Shown here one piece after another: positions 55,150-64,000 of a stretch of DNA of 64,000 nt (position 1 is the first letter of the stretch; each line of letters opens with the position of its first letter). Below the pieces are notes generated by a model that did no database searches, was not told where the DNA came from, and was given only the letters and a program-made list of their open reading frames with translations. The stretch comes from Mycobacterium lepromatosis. GTDB taxonomy: Bacteria > Actinomycetota > Actinomycetes > Mycobacteriales > Mycobacteriaceae. Where the stretch lies: positions 2,976,001 through 3,040,000 of the forward strand of contig NZ_CP083405.1 in assembly GCF_000975265.2 (NCBI RefSeq). The letters are read 5' to 3'. A program made the translations under genes and the position numbers.

Positions 55150-55950
55150 GCACCGATGTGCCCCGTTGAGCGTATGTTCCCCGCCGCGGCGGGGAACGTC
55201 TTTGTGGCATTGCTCCTGCTGGTGATCGCGATTACGGTGGACTGGCCAGAATTTCTGGTCGTTGATCACCAGTTTTGCATCGACGACGGCGCTGTTGTTG
55301 AGTCTGAAACCGTCGTTACGAGCACCGTGCTGTGTGTGCTGCTTGGGGTGCCCATGGCGCTGGGACTAGCTCACTGCGCGGAACGGCTTGTGCGGTTGCT
55401 GCGACTGCTGATTTGTTACCTTGGTGTTGCCCACCCGTGGTTAATGGCATTGCGTTGCTCTATAACATTCGGTCGACTAGGATTGATCGGGAGGTATTTG
55501 GAGGGCGCCGTCGTCAGCATCACGTTCAGCACGACCGCTGTGGTGATGGCGCAGACTTTACGTTTTGTTGTCGCTTCTTAGGGGATCTCCCTCGAAGGTG
55601 CTGCCTACACCTCGGGAGCCGATTATTAATATGACGTGGTGGCAGCGATGCTAAGGGGCGCGGTCCAACACCGCCTGATGGTGGGTCGCGCTGCAGCTAC
55701 TGCCGGGATGGTGTCGAGGGCAGTGACTGGCATTCGCCCGTTCGCTGGGGGAGTTTGGTGCGACACCGCGCTCCTTGCCGGCTATCGGCAAGGAGTTACT
55801 CGCACGCTGCCGCTCGAAATCTAACTACAGTGGGTGACCTACGCGGACGCGGCTGTGGCATTGTCGATCGTGCGTGGTAGTGGCAGCGCTGGTGGTGCTG
55901 GGCTTGGGTGTTCGCGGAATGACCATGGCCGAACGAGTTAGCCACCTGTG
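55150..55950 (+). pseudogene. modB: Decayed molybdate permease ModB
   Basis: The frame opening near 55156 is readable for about 140 residues: STVLCVLLGVPMALGLAHCA, ITFGRLGLIGRYLEGAVVSI, FSTTAVVMAQTLRF. It then meets a stop and continues with ISLEGAAYTSGADY and QGVTRTLPLEI followed by a stop in place of Tyr, then YADAAVALSIV. These match ModB (Rv1858) in order, including the EGA loop that contacts the ATPase. The N-terminal membrane part is also altered. Confidence 0.85.
55771..55795. repeat. Perfect 10-bp inverted repeat in the modB relic
   Basis: Left arm CTCCTTGCCG, loop GCTAT, right arm CGGCAAGGAG. It encodes LLAGYRQGV where the family reads about TFAGSLQGV. Confidence 0.9.
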
Positions 55951-57070
55951 AGCGAATTACAGCTTCCGCTGATTGTGTACAGACTGCCATCTGAAATGTC
56001 GAGTCCTCGGTAGCTCAGGGGGAGGTGCTTGCCGTACTCGGACCCAACGGTGTGGGGCAAGTCCACCGCCCTTCAAGTTATCGCCAGCCTGCTTGCCCCG
56101 TCGTGAGTCTGGTGCGCTTGGGGGACTGCGTGTTGATCAACACTGCAGCTGGGGTGAACGTGGCAACGCATGATCGTCAGGCCGGGTTGCTCTCGCAGGA
56201 TCAGCTGCTATAATTATGCATGATTGTCGTGGCCAACGTGGCTTTCGGACCGCGTAGCTATAACACGGTATTCGGCATGCTCCGGACTGCCGGCGTCCAG
56301 GACAAGGCCTATAACCGTCATAAGGCGCTGGGTTGGCCGCGTCAGGTGAACGCTGAGCAGTGCGCCGAGCGCAAACCACGGCAACTGCCGGGTGGTAAAA
56401 TGCAGCGGCTCACGCTAGCATGTTTGTTGGCTCCTCCACCGGAGTGCTTATTCCTCGACGAGCTGTTGACTGGGCTTTATGTGGCCGCATCCACTGCTGC
56501 ATATCCGCGCGGTGATGCCCAGCCCGGCTACTCAGAGCAGCTGCGCCGTCGTCCTGATAACCCACCAGCTGCTGGACGTGGTCATCATGGCTGATCGAAT
56601 GCTAGTATTTGAATCCAGCAGGATTTCCGAGATCGGGAAAAGGTCGTCGATGTGCTTTGGTGCGCCGTGCAGTCATTTCGGCTCCTGGATCGCAGGGTGT
56701 CAACCTGGTTAATGGTACCGTCGACACCGACGGTACCATTAACCTAATCTGGCGTGGGCCGGCACGGGACACCGGACCAAGACTTCGGTTATCAGCTCTC
56801 CAACGGTCAAGACCTAATCGCTGTGTTCGCGCCCACCGCGGTTGCTGTATAGTGCGATCCGCTGCATGGCGGCCCACGCAATACCATCGCACTGACCTTG
56901 GTAGCACTAGATTCCCGGGGATCCGCCGTCTTGATGCGCAGTCCGGAGCAACCTGATCCTGGCCGTGGAAATCATCGTCGACGCCGCCACAGAGTTACCG
57001 CTGGATGCTCGGAGAGCGTTTGTAGGTCAGCATCAAAGCTCATACAGTGGCGCTGCAGCGACGTGTCTAA
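55947..57070 (+). pseudogene. modC: Decayed molybdate ABC transporter ATPase ModC
   Basis: Plus-strand blocks: the Walker A region as VLAVLGPNGVGQ in one frame and GKSTALQVIASLL in the next, INTAAGVNVATHDRQAGLLS with QDQLL, VNAEQCAERKPRQLPGGKMQ (signature region, LSGGQ lost), FLDELLTGL (Walker B, DEP changed), CAVVLITHQLLDVVIMADRM (switch region) and NLVNGTVDTDGT in the C-terminal domain. All belong to ModC (Rv1859). Frameshifts, including one within Walker A, kill it. With modA and modB it shows that high-affinity molybdate import is lost. Confidence 0.87.
56707..56744. repeat. Perfect 17-bp inverted repeat in the modC relic
   Basis: Left arm GGTTAATGGTACCGTCG, loop ACAC, right arm CGACGGTACCATTAACC. 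There is no T-run after it that would make it a terminator. It falls in the C-terminal ModC region, where the right arm does not resemble the family. Confidence 0.96.
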
Positions 57071-57167
57071 TCGTGAACTGACACGTCTCGAACTAGCAAA
57101 CCTCCATCCTACAATATATCAGCAAGCCGTCCTTGCGTCGCAGTAGTAACACGGTAGGTTCGTCGCC

Positions 57168-58007
57168 ATGAATCAGGTTGACCCGAACGCGACACGTCGC
57201 AAAGGATTGTGGGCGACACTGGCGATTGCCGCGGTGGCCAGCGTCAGTGCCGTCACGATGCCGTTGCCTGCGGCCGCCAACGCCGATCCAGCGCCCCTGC
57301 CGCCATCAACGGCTACCGCAGCCCCCTCACCTGCACAAGAGATCACCACATCCCTTGCAGACGCCCCTGTCTCGTCCGAAGCCCAACAGGGTGATTCCGA
57401 TGCGTCGCCGCTCGATCTGAATGCGCTATCCCCACCTGCAGTCGACTCTAATGCTGGCCGAATCACCAACGCTGTCGGTGGATTTAGTTTCGTCCTTCCT
57501 GCCGGTTGGGTAGAGTCAGACTCTTCACACCTTGACTACGGCTCGGCGCTGCTCAGCAAAGCCATCGAGCAGCCGCCCATGCCCGGTCAGCCGCCGCCGG
57601 TCGCTAGCGACACCCGTATAGTGCTCGGCCGGCTGGACCAAAAGCTCTACGCCAGTGCCGAAGCCGACAACGTTAAGGCCGCGGTCCGACTGGGCTCGGA
57701 TATGGGCGAGTTTTATTTACCATACCCCGGTACGCGGATCAACCAAGAAATTATTCCGCTCAACGCCAACGGGATAGCTGGAAGCGCGTCCTATTACGAT
57801 GTCAAATTCAGCGACCCCAACAAGCCAATTGGCCAAATCTGTACGAGCGTAGTCGGCCTGCCAGCGGCGAGTACACCTGAAGCGGGGCCCTTGCAGCGCT
57901 GGTTTGTGGTATGGCTCGGAACCTCGAATAACCCGGTGGACAAGGGTGCAGCCAAAGAGCTGGCCGAGTCTATCCGGCCAGAGATTGCTCCGGCACCGGC
58001 TGGATAG
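57168..58007 (+). CDS. apa: Secreted alanine/proline-rich fibronectin-attachment protein Apa
   Basis: Intact 279-residue exported protein, also called ModD, MPT32 or FAP (Rv1860). A Sec signal peptide covers about residues 1-39, with basic residues RRK, a hydrophobic core and AANA before DPAPLPPS. An Ala/Pro/Ser-rich segment follows, in mycobacteria O-mannosylated, then a folded domain from [18 protein letters not shown] onward. The fibronectin-binding region is within [16 protein letters not shown] text, here [15 protein letters not shown]. It is a known antigen and adhesin. Though often called modD because it follows modC, it survives here beside dead modABC, so its role is independent of molybdate. 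The C-terminal Pro-rich tail looks short compared with the M. tuberculosis protein. Confidence 0.95.
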   Translation: MNQVDPNATRRKGLWATLAIAAVASVSAVTMPLPAAANADPAPLPPSTATAAPSPAQEITTSLADAPVSSEAQQGDSDASPLDLNALSPPAVDSNAGRITNAVGGFSFVLPAGWVESDSSHLDYGSALLSKAIEQPPMPGQPPPVASDTRIVLGRLDQKLYASAEADNVKAAVRLGSDMGEFYLPYPGTRINQEIIPLNANGIAGSASYYDVKFSDPNKPIGQICTSVVGLPAASTPEAGPLQRWFVVWLGTSNNPVDKGAAKELAESIRPEIAPAPAG

Positions 58008-58166
58008 GCCAGTCCGACGTCTACTCCGCTGTCACTGCAGACCGTGCTTGCTTGACCCGCAGCCAGCGGGGCAAACCACTGTCGACAATAAGCACTCATC
58101 GGGGTATACCGAAATTACAGCCCTGGATCTGCGCTGAACTATGCCATTGAGTGCAAGGAGATACGC

Positions 58167-58466
58167 ATGGACGTCATGGCAGCTACCGAGTACTTCGCCC
58201 GCTCAACGACGTTGACCAGTGTCAGCTGGATCGGCTATATCATCATCGGTGGCATAGCGGGCTGGATCGCCGGCAAAATCGTTCAAGGCGGCGGGTCGGG
58301 CATCTTGATGAACATCGTTATTGGTGTCGTAGGAGCGTTGATTGGCGGCTTTTTATTGAGCTTCTTCGTTAACACGGCCGCCGGTGGTTGGTGGTTCACT
58401 TTGTTCACCGCGATCCTGGGCTCGGTGATCCTGCTCTGGGTTGTCGACAAGGTACGAAAGACCTAA
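58167..58466 (+). CDS. Small membrane protein of the GlsB/YeaQ/YmgE family (Rv1861-like)
   Basis: Intact 99-residue protein with three membrane segments: SWIGYIIIGGIAGWIAGKIV, ILMNIVIGVVGALIGGFLLS and FTLFTAILGSVILLWVV. The Gly-rich IAGWIAGKI block is typical of the 'transglycosylase-associated' family; the name does not imply a proven enzyme activity, and stress roles have been suggested for relatives. ATG at 58167 has AAGGAG six bases upstream, one of the best ribosome binding sites in the window. Confidence 0.9.
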   Translation: MDVMAATEYFARSTTLTSVSWIGYIIIGGIAGWIAGKIVQGGGSGILMNIVIGVVGALIGGFLLSFFVNTAAGGWWFTLFTAILGSVILLWVVDKVRKT

Positions 58467-58525
58467 TTGGTCTAACTTGGCTGTGATGATTTCAACTGGT
58501 CGCCGACGGATCACGGCATGATGGC

Positions 58526-59560
58526 GTGGTGGCCTCGAAAGTGACCACTATGATGAACGCGTGGCGGGTGCGTCGGCCCGGCCCGATGCAAACCAGCCCG
58601 CTCGAGTGGGTTACTACCGAGGTGCCACGTCCCGAACCGTCTGAACTGCTGGTCGCCGTACGCGCGTGTGGGGTATGTCGTACTGACCTGCACGTCGCTG
58701 AGGGCGACCTCCCCGTGCACCGCGAACACGTGACTCCCGGTCACGAGGTGGTGGGGGAGGTCTTTGGGGTAGGCTCGGACGTGGATACGGCCGCAGGGTT
58801 CGATGTGGGGGATCGGGTAGGCATCGCCTGGTTGCGCGACACATGCGGCGTGTGCAAGTATTGTCGTCAAGGTGCCGAGAATTTATGTCTGAAGTCTCGC
58901 TATACCGGCTGGGATGTAGACGGTGGATACGCAGAATTTATTACTGTTCCTGCGGCTTTCGCACATCACTTGCCGAGCGGCTATAGCGACTGCGAGCTTG
59001 CTCCTTTGTTATGCGCCGGCATCATCGGGTACCGGTCATTACTGCGAGCCGAATTACCGCCGGGCGGTCGGTTAGGTATCTACGGCTTTGGGGGTAGCGC
59101 TCACATCGCGGCACAGGTTGCCTTGGCGCAAGGCGCAGAGGTACATGTCATGACCCGCGGAACTCGGGCGCAGGAGCTGGCGTTAGAACTCGGCGCTGCG
59201 TCGGCTCAAGGCGTCGATGATCTGCCGCCGGTACCGCTGGATGCCGCAATCCTGTTCGCTCCGGTTGGTGATCTAGTGCTGCCCGCATGCGAGGCGCTGA
59301 ACCGTGGCGGCACCCTGGCGATCGCAGGGATTCATCTTTCCGATATCCCGCAGCTGAACTACCATCGGCACCTGTTTCAAGAGCGTCAGATTCGGTCGGT
59401 GACATCGAACACTCGGGCCGATGCCCGTGTGTTCCTCGACTTTGCGGCCCAGCATCACATCGTGGTCACCACCTCGGAATATCCGCTTGGGCAAGCTGAT
59501 CAGGCGCTGACTGACCTAAGCGTCGGCCGCATCACAGGTGCCGCTGTGCTACTAGTGTAA
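58526..59560 (+). CDS. adhA: Zinc-dependent alcohol dehydrogenase
   Basis: Intact 344-residue medium-chain dehydrogenase (Rv1862). Catalytic zinc ligands are the Cys of [10 protein letters not shown], the His-Glu of PGHEVVGE, and the Cys of [13 protein letters not shown]. The structural zinc site is [15 protein letters not shown]. The nucleotide fold is [17 protein letters not shown]. It should oxidise alcohols or reduce aldehydes with a nicotinamide; the natural substrate is not known to me. GTG at 58526 is taken as start, but ATG at 58550 or 58553 would also fit the family. It ends the conserved block; beyond it decay resumes. Confidence 0.92.
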   Translation: MVASKVTTMMNAWRVRRPGPMQTSPLEWVTTEVPRPEPSELLVAVRACGVCRTDLHVAEGDLPVHREHVTPGHEVVGEVFGVGSDVDTAAGFDVGDRVGIAWLRDTCGVCKYCRQGAENLCLKSRYTGWDVDGGYAEFITVPAAFAHHLPSGYSDCELAPLLCAGIIGYRSLLRAELPPGGRLGIYGFGGSAHIAAQVALAQGAEVHVMTRGTRAQELALELGAASAQGVDDLPPVPLDAAILFAPVGDLVLPACEALNRGGTLAIAGIHLSDIPQLNYHRHLFQERQIRSVTSNTRADARVFLDFAAQHHIVVTTSEYPLGQADQALTDLSVGRITGAAVLLV

Positions 59561-59636
59561 ACGAGGTCAAGTCGATCGACGCCGGATCAGCGCAGCCACT
59601 AGCGCACCCAAATTCGTTCAGTGACCAATGCAGCGG

Positions 59637-60180
59637 CTATCGGCTCAAGAGGCTGTCGCTACGTCGGCGCAGCCAGCTGAAGACGAACCCTGTTACGCCG
59701 GTAGCCAGCGTTACTCCGGCGAGCATTCCGACGATCCCGCAGCCGAGTAAAGTCGATGTTGCTTTCGTCAACTCCAACGACGTCGCGATTACAAACAGCA
59801 GCGATCCCGCAACCGCAACGCTATGGAATCCCCAGGCCCGATTCAACGCGCCGTGCAGTACATCGAGAAGGGCCAACTCTTCCGGGATCACGGTTTGCAG
59901 TGGAATGAAGACCATCGAGGCGATCAGCTGTGTCGGATATCCCAGAGATCCGAGCGTAATGATTGTTTATGAACGTCGGCCGGGTCGTCGTGAACAGGAC
60001 ACCGACGGAAATCACTAACGCCATGATGACCACGGCGGCCAGCGTATAACCCAGGACGGAATTCCAGTGTTCCCAGGCAAGGCCTAATTCAGCCCAGTTC
60101 AAACCATTGCAGCGCACCAACGCCACCAGTACGAACGCGGCAATCGGGACGGTAGTGATGCTTTGTCTATGCTGTGGTGA
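59637..60180 (-). pseudogene. Decayed CPBP intramembrane protease-like protein, Rv1863c-like
   Basis: The minus strand reads ALVRCNGLNWAELGLAWEHW, then YTLAAVVIMALVISVGVLF, and after a frame break TVIPEELALLDVLHGALNRA with WGF, and LLGCGIVGMLAGVTLATGV. CPBP (CaaX protease-like) proteins carry E-E-x3-R in this place; here the Arg is lost. The two halves are in different frames, so the protein is dead. It follows adhA convergently as Rv1863c follows Rv1862. Confidence 0.72.
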
Positions 60181-60399
60181 AGTGTGCGATCAGGTTCGTT
60201 ATCACCTGCACCAGTACCTACGATGACGGCGACGGTGACCTGGACCCGGAACTGATGCAGCGCTGAGATTGCGACATTAGCGGGTAGGTATCAACGGCAA
60301 CTGTCGTGTCAATCATTCGGCAAGTTTACCTGCTATCCGCCGTCTCCCAGATCCTTTGACGCTAACGCTCGGTCGATGTGACCCTGTGGTGCGCGTTGG

Positions 60400-61640
60400 T
60401 CCTCGAGGTCGGTTGCAAACTTGTCCGCCACCAACAACCGAGGAATTAGCTCCGGTTCAGTCGTAATGGCGCGAAAGACAAGTTCGACGGTCACGTTGTT
60501 ATCAGGGTGGGTGGGTAATCGATCGTGATCGTGTTGCCGACGCGCACTGTTGCGAACAATATCATCCGCACGTAGGAATCAGGTTTCCCCGTTTGGGTTA
60601 AGGTCTTGATCCACTGGCTCAAATTCAGGCATTCCTGAAACATGCTCACAGTATCCGCGGCGCAGAGATTTCCAGCATCAAGCCGTTGGCATTCCGGCCA
60701 CCACGGGTTGGTTGAGCGCATTTGCCCAGTGTCCGGTGTGTATCCGGATGGTAAACATCGGGTGTTCGGTAAAAGTGAGATAACCGATCGCTTAGACGTC
60801 AGGATCGCTGGTACGTAGCGGACGCGTCGACGAGCACGCCACCGCTATCTATGGATGGCCCCGGCTTGTTCGACGAGTTCTATGTTGGTTTTGGTGCCGA
60901 CAGCGACGGCCACCAGCACCGCATTTGCGGCAACCGTAGATCCGTCGCGCATCTTGAACCCGATGGCTTTGTCATCCGTTCCGGTCGGCTCTGGTGATCT
61001 CCTGGACCTGCTTTGTAAGCGTAGATTCACTCCGTGATCGCGATGCGGGGGGCAGCGAACATTTCACCTACGGTTTCGTCGAACGCAGCCACCAGTGGTT
61101 GTTTGGCTGTCTCGACGACAGTGACGTTGACCCCGCGCCGCCGAGCGACGGCGGCCACTTCCAGCGCAATCTACTTGGTGCCCAGTACGGCGAGCGAATA
61201 ACCTTCGAAAAGAGCAGAATTCATCGAGGAAGCGTCGTCATAGATGCGTAGATAGTGGACTCCGGCCGCGTCGGCTCCAGGTATAGCTGGGTGCCGGGAC
61301 ACCGATTTGGTTGCCAATAGCAGCTTGTCGTACTGCATCGTGGTTTCGTCGGGGAGTCCGATGGTGTGTGGCGGGGTCTAACGACAATACTCGTGTGCCG
61401 ACTCTCAGGTTGACATCGTGCTGGCGGTACTAATCGACCGTCTGCACGCTGAAGCCGCTTAGTGCCTCGGATGCTCTTTGGATAGTATGAGGTCGCTCGT
61501 AGGGAGCTGCTGCTCCTCGGCGAGGAAAATAGACCTGCCGTCAAAATCGCTGTCCTGCAACGTCTACCGCTTTGGCCCCAGCAAGTCCGTCGCCAACAAT
61601 GACGAGTGTGGTCGAATTGGCCATGGTTGCTGCTCCATAT
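60400..61640 (-). pseudogene. Decayed FAD-dependent ferredoxin reductase, Rv1869c-like
   Basis: The minus strand starts with STTLVIVGDGLAGAKAVDV, the FAD-binding start of this family with one Gly changed to Asp. Scattered later blocks include GFKMRDGSTVAANAVLVAV, GTKTNIELVEQAG, PLRTSDPDV and HWANALNQPVVAG, all in order for Rv1869c. The central part is hard to read. Multiple stops and frame changes exist. Rv1864c-Rv1868, which lie between Rv1863c and Rv1869c in M. tuberculosis, are absent. Confidence 0.8.
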
Positions 61641-61929
61641 CTGTTGTCCAAGCCCCAGTCTACTGTGGGTCGCAGCCAAGGATTATCCGGCCACGTGCTG
61701 GCGCATGTTGGGGTCGAGCGTCGACCTGGTGAGATCGGCAATCAGACAAGAATTGACGCGTGGCGCCAAGGCGCCCAGTTTTGCCGGGTTGGTGGGCAGT
61801 CCTGATATTTTGGTTGTAGCTATGGCGCGTTCGTCGAAATACGGCCGTACCCATGTCCATGCATCCTGGACTTCGCTTAGGTAAATGCCAACACTAAATT
61901 ATTGCTAATCCCTTTGAACTGCTTGACGA

Positions 61930-62365
61930 GTCGCTTCACTTAGCCGTAGGACATCGTTGCGGCTACAATTGTGATTCCCGAAGATTATTGTGTAATTCGT
62001 CTTGGACATCCTACACGATGTCGCTAGGTCGGATGGACCAGCTTTCGTCGTAACGTACTGTAGTGAACCCGATCAAATGCGCTGATCATGGTGGGCTGGC
62101 CGGATGCGAGGACGGTCTGCGTACACCGCAGGCCGGCTTCGAACAGTGCCTGCGTGGCGCGCACCGCCACCGTCGCATCAATAGGCTTGCTGGCAAACAT
62201 GCACAGCATCAGCAGCTGGATCAGTGGTATTGGCTTGCCGCTGATCCGGATTCCCGCTTCGGCCGCGTATGTGGTCCAACTGACCTTCAGCAGTCGTCGT
62301 ACCCAGTGCTGTTCACTGCCCACGTAGTGCTCTAGCACTCTGATGCCCATGTTTACACACATATG
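61930..62365 (-). pseudogene. Decayed endonuclease III-like (HhH-GPD) protein
   Basis: The minus strand is open for 112 residues with TYAAEAGIRISGKPIPLIQL, FASKPIDATVAVRATQALFE and AGLRCTQTVLASGQPTMISA, then FDRVHYST. This resembles the N-terminal half of mycobacterial endonuclease III-like proteins, where it would continue with an R-Y-D-E block that is absent or shifted here. By position it could correspond to Rv1870c, but I am not sure. No ribosome binding site precedes the open frame, and the second half is missing. Confidence 0.5.
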
Positions 62366-63599
62366 GTACCGGTCTGGTGGACGTGAATTTCCCGAAGGTA
62401 TTATTTGGTATTATTTTGGTTTGAGTGATCTCGCATAGTTTGCTTCGAGACTAACTCAGGATTGGAGTTAGTGTTTGGTCTTCACGCCGTCAGAGTCAAT
62501 GTGTAACCAACCTCGGGCTTCCCGACCGGCCATAACCATCGAGATGACATGTACCCAGTCAAGCAGCTGCTCGGTATCTTCTGGCAGCACCCGCACCAGC
62601 AATTCTCCCTGACCGCTAACGGCCACCGATTGTATTGCCGTTAATCCAGAATGCCAGCCCACTGAGCATTCGCTTCTCCTTAACGCCGCGTTCCGGACAA
62701 AACAGTTCGCGGATCCTGGTTGGCTAGATCTTCGTTGTATGCCATACGCCGACAGTAATGCTGGAACAAACGTCAGTCCAGATCCACCCGGATGGTCCAG
62801 CAGGCTGGTGCTCATTCGCGAGCACACCTGAGCTGTTGAGCCGAGGTAGGTTCCGCAGCTGTGGCCTCGGGTCGTAGTCCGGTAGCAGGGAGCGGTCCCG
62901 CTACGTTACTACCCGCCAATGCGCATCCGCACAGCGGTGTTTAAGCCTTTGCCGTTGTAGATGTCATCGGAATACGCACTGTGCTCGGAGACCATCTTGA
63001 ACTGGTTGTCCACGCGGAACCCACCGACTGCTGTGCGCCACGGCTGAGCAGTTTTACGGCCCATGGCTTCCAGCACGTCCTCAGCAGCTGACGACCTAAT
63101 GAATTGACTACTAGCCGCTGAATACGGTGAACTACCTACTGTTGCAAATCCCGCAAATTGATCATAACTGTGACTGTCTGCGATCCTATGCTGAAGCGGC
63201 GGCAAACGTGTGGCGGCCTGAGTTTCAGCGACACGCTATTCATGGCGTTAATTACCGGGATGGAAAACGCCAACGAAAATATCAACCCAGCAACGTGGCA
63301 GCGGAAGCTGGAAAGCGTGGAGGAGGTTTTCTGAAAAGCGGTTCGAGCTTGACGGCCGAGCTACGCAACCATCGTTACCAAGATGATCCCGAACAGGGGT
63401 TCGGTAGTAATCGCCGAAAGTGGATAAAGACGATTGATTTAGGTCAAGGGTAGAACACGCGACGAAGTCCACAGTCGACCTTCGTGCATCAATACCAGAG
63501 ATATATTTCTGACTAAACCGGTCTCTTTGCAACGTAACAAATGCCGTAACGCTAACGACCGAATCACGTGGCAGTCCCGCTATGAACTTAAGTAAGAAT
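62366..63599. other. Decayed stretch, no gene assigned
   Basis: Open frames of 90-119 residues occur on both strands. The minus-strand one at 62468-62827 contains GLTAIQSVAVSGQGELLVRV, faintly like an Lrp/AsnC ligand domain. The one at 62909-63205 contains FKMVSEHSAYSDDIYNGKGL, which I do not recognise. Neither has a ribosome binding site or a clear family, and both are probably debris. Confidence 0.4.
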
Positions 63600-63609
63600 A
63601 TCTTACTTA
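63589..63609. repeat. Perfect 9-bp AT-rich inverted repeat after the mazF relic
   Basis: Left arm TAAGTAAGA, loop ATA, right arm TCTTACTTA. It overlaps the 3' end of what remains of mazF. Confidence 0.85.
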
Positions 63610-63780
63610 TTCATGGCTGGCAGCTTTACGTTAGGACGCGATCACAGTGGCAAGACAACTCGCCTTGTACAGATCGGATTGGATCACGACCACCGGGACG
63701 ACATTTGCCACGTTTTGCTACTGGGGGCGCACCGAGATCGGCCCAGTAGATCGGGCCAGATCTCACCCGCGGCAGATCAC
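63610..63780 (-). pseudogene. mazF: Decayed MazF-type mRNA endonuclease toxin
   Basis: The GTG at 63780 (minus strand) opens with VICRG. The sequence then shifts frame to IYWADLGAPPVAKRGKCRP and again to PVVVIQSDLYKASCLATVIA. In M. tuberculosis MazF6 (Rv1991c) the same blocks read VISRAEIYWADLG and PVLVIQSDPYNASRLATVIA. Frameshifts and stops separate the blocks, and everything after about residue 60 is gone. It overlaps the antitoxin stop in the usual mazE-mazF arrangement. Confidence 0.85.
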
Positions 63781-64000
63781 CACTCGTCGTTCACGCTGTC
63801 TACCACCTGGTGCCCGACAGCCATCAGAACCTTCCATGTCATTGCTGTCATCAGACCCCATCGCCCAGGTAAGCTAAAGCGTTGTCAATCTACCTGGTAA
63901 ACGATTGGCTGTCCCACTTGTCCAGGTAGCGCTGTGCGGCTCGCGTAAAGAACTCCAATCGGCTCATGCGAAGATCACACGCGCTCGCAGCGAAACGTGA
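63777..64000 (-). pseudogene. mazE: Decayed MazE-type antitoxin, cut by the window edge
   Basis: The minus strand reads MSRLEFFTRAAQRYLDKWDS near 63960 and ends VVDSVNDEW followed by TGA, which overlaps the mazF start. MazE6 (Rv1991A) has MSRSEFFTKAAQRYL and ends in VLETMDDEW. An internal stop after QSFTR and a frame change in the middle disable it. Its N-terminus lies beyond the right edge of the window. Confidence 0.8.

Overview
This window reads as a piece of a leprosy-bacillus chromosome: Mycobacterium leprae, or more likely its sister species M. lepromatosis. About 26 intact, typically mycobacterial genes sit among long stretches of decayed genes. The decayed stretches still read as recognisable M. 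tuberculosis-type proteins, but only when frames are switched every few dozen codons. The one intact P450 looks like CYP164A1 of the leprosy bacilli. Several intact proteins (Apa, GarA) differ from the M. leprae versions as I remember them, hence the lean to M. lepromatosis; I could not check this. All Rv names below are homology calls from memory.

Layout. Bases 1-4200 are decayed: a beta-lactamase-like esterase, an Rv0569-like protein and class II ribonucleotide reductase nrdZ. Bases 4215-10758 hold intact mntH, the relics of Rv0926c and Rv0927c, and intact pstS-pstC-pstA. Bases 10880-17200 are a graveyard: Ku, a PfkB sugar kinase, ligD and an Rv0939-like FAH enzyme. Intact cyp164A1 follows, then at 18480-21235 a dead IS630-type transposase gene split by a dead group II intron. 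From bacA (21480) to adhA (59560) the order follows M. tuberculosis Rv1819c-Rv1862 with losses. Intact there are bacA, ilvG, secA2, pgsA2, gcvH, garA, ftsR, Rv1829, resR, gcvB behind a tandem glycine riboswitch, Rv1836c, glcB, guaB1, gnd1, Rv1845c-blaI, ndh, Rv1856c, apa, Rv1861 and adhA. Dead there are Rv1823-Rv1825, the dehalogenase Rv1833c, Rv1841c, Rv1842c, Rv1847, Rv1855c and modABC. Rv1834-35, Rv1838-40 and the urease operon are not seen at all. The right end is again decayed: a CPBP protease-like protein, an Rv1869c-like reductase, an endonuclease III-like protein and a mazE-mazF pair.

What the survivors do. They cover metal and phosphate uptake (mntH, pst), B12/peptide import (bacA), accessory secretion (secA2), phospholipid synthesis (pgsA2), glycine cleavage with its riboswitch (gcvH, gcvB), the GarA switch on glutamate/2-oxoglutarate flux, growth and division regulators (ftsR, resR), the glyoxylate shunt (glcB), pentose phosphate flux (gnd1), purine recycling (guaB1) and NADH oxidation (ndh). 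Non-homologous end joining, molybdate uptake, class II ribonucleotide reduction, a toxin-antitoxin pair and many oxidoreductases have been lost.

I see no new defence or biosynthetic system. The most unusual signals are structural: several long perfect hairpins (arms of 9-17 bp), all inside dead genes, and the group II intron nested in the IS630 gene. I saw no tRNA, rRNA or CRISPR array.
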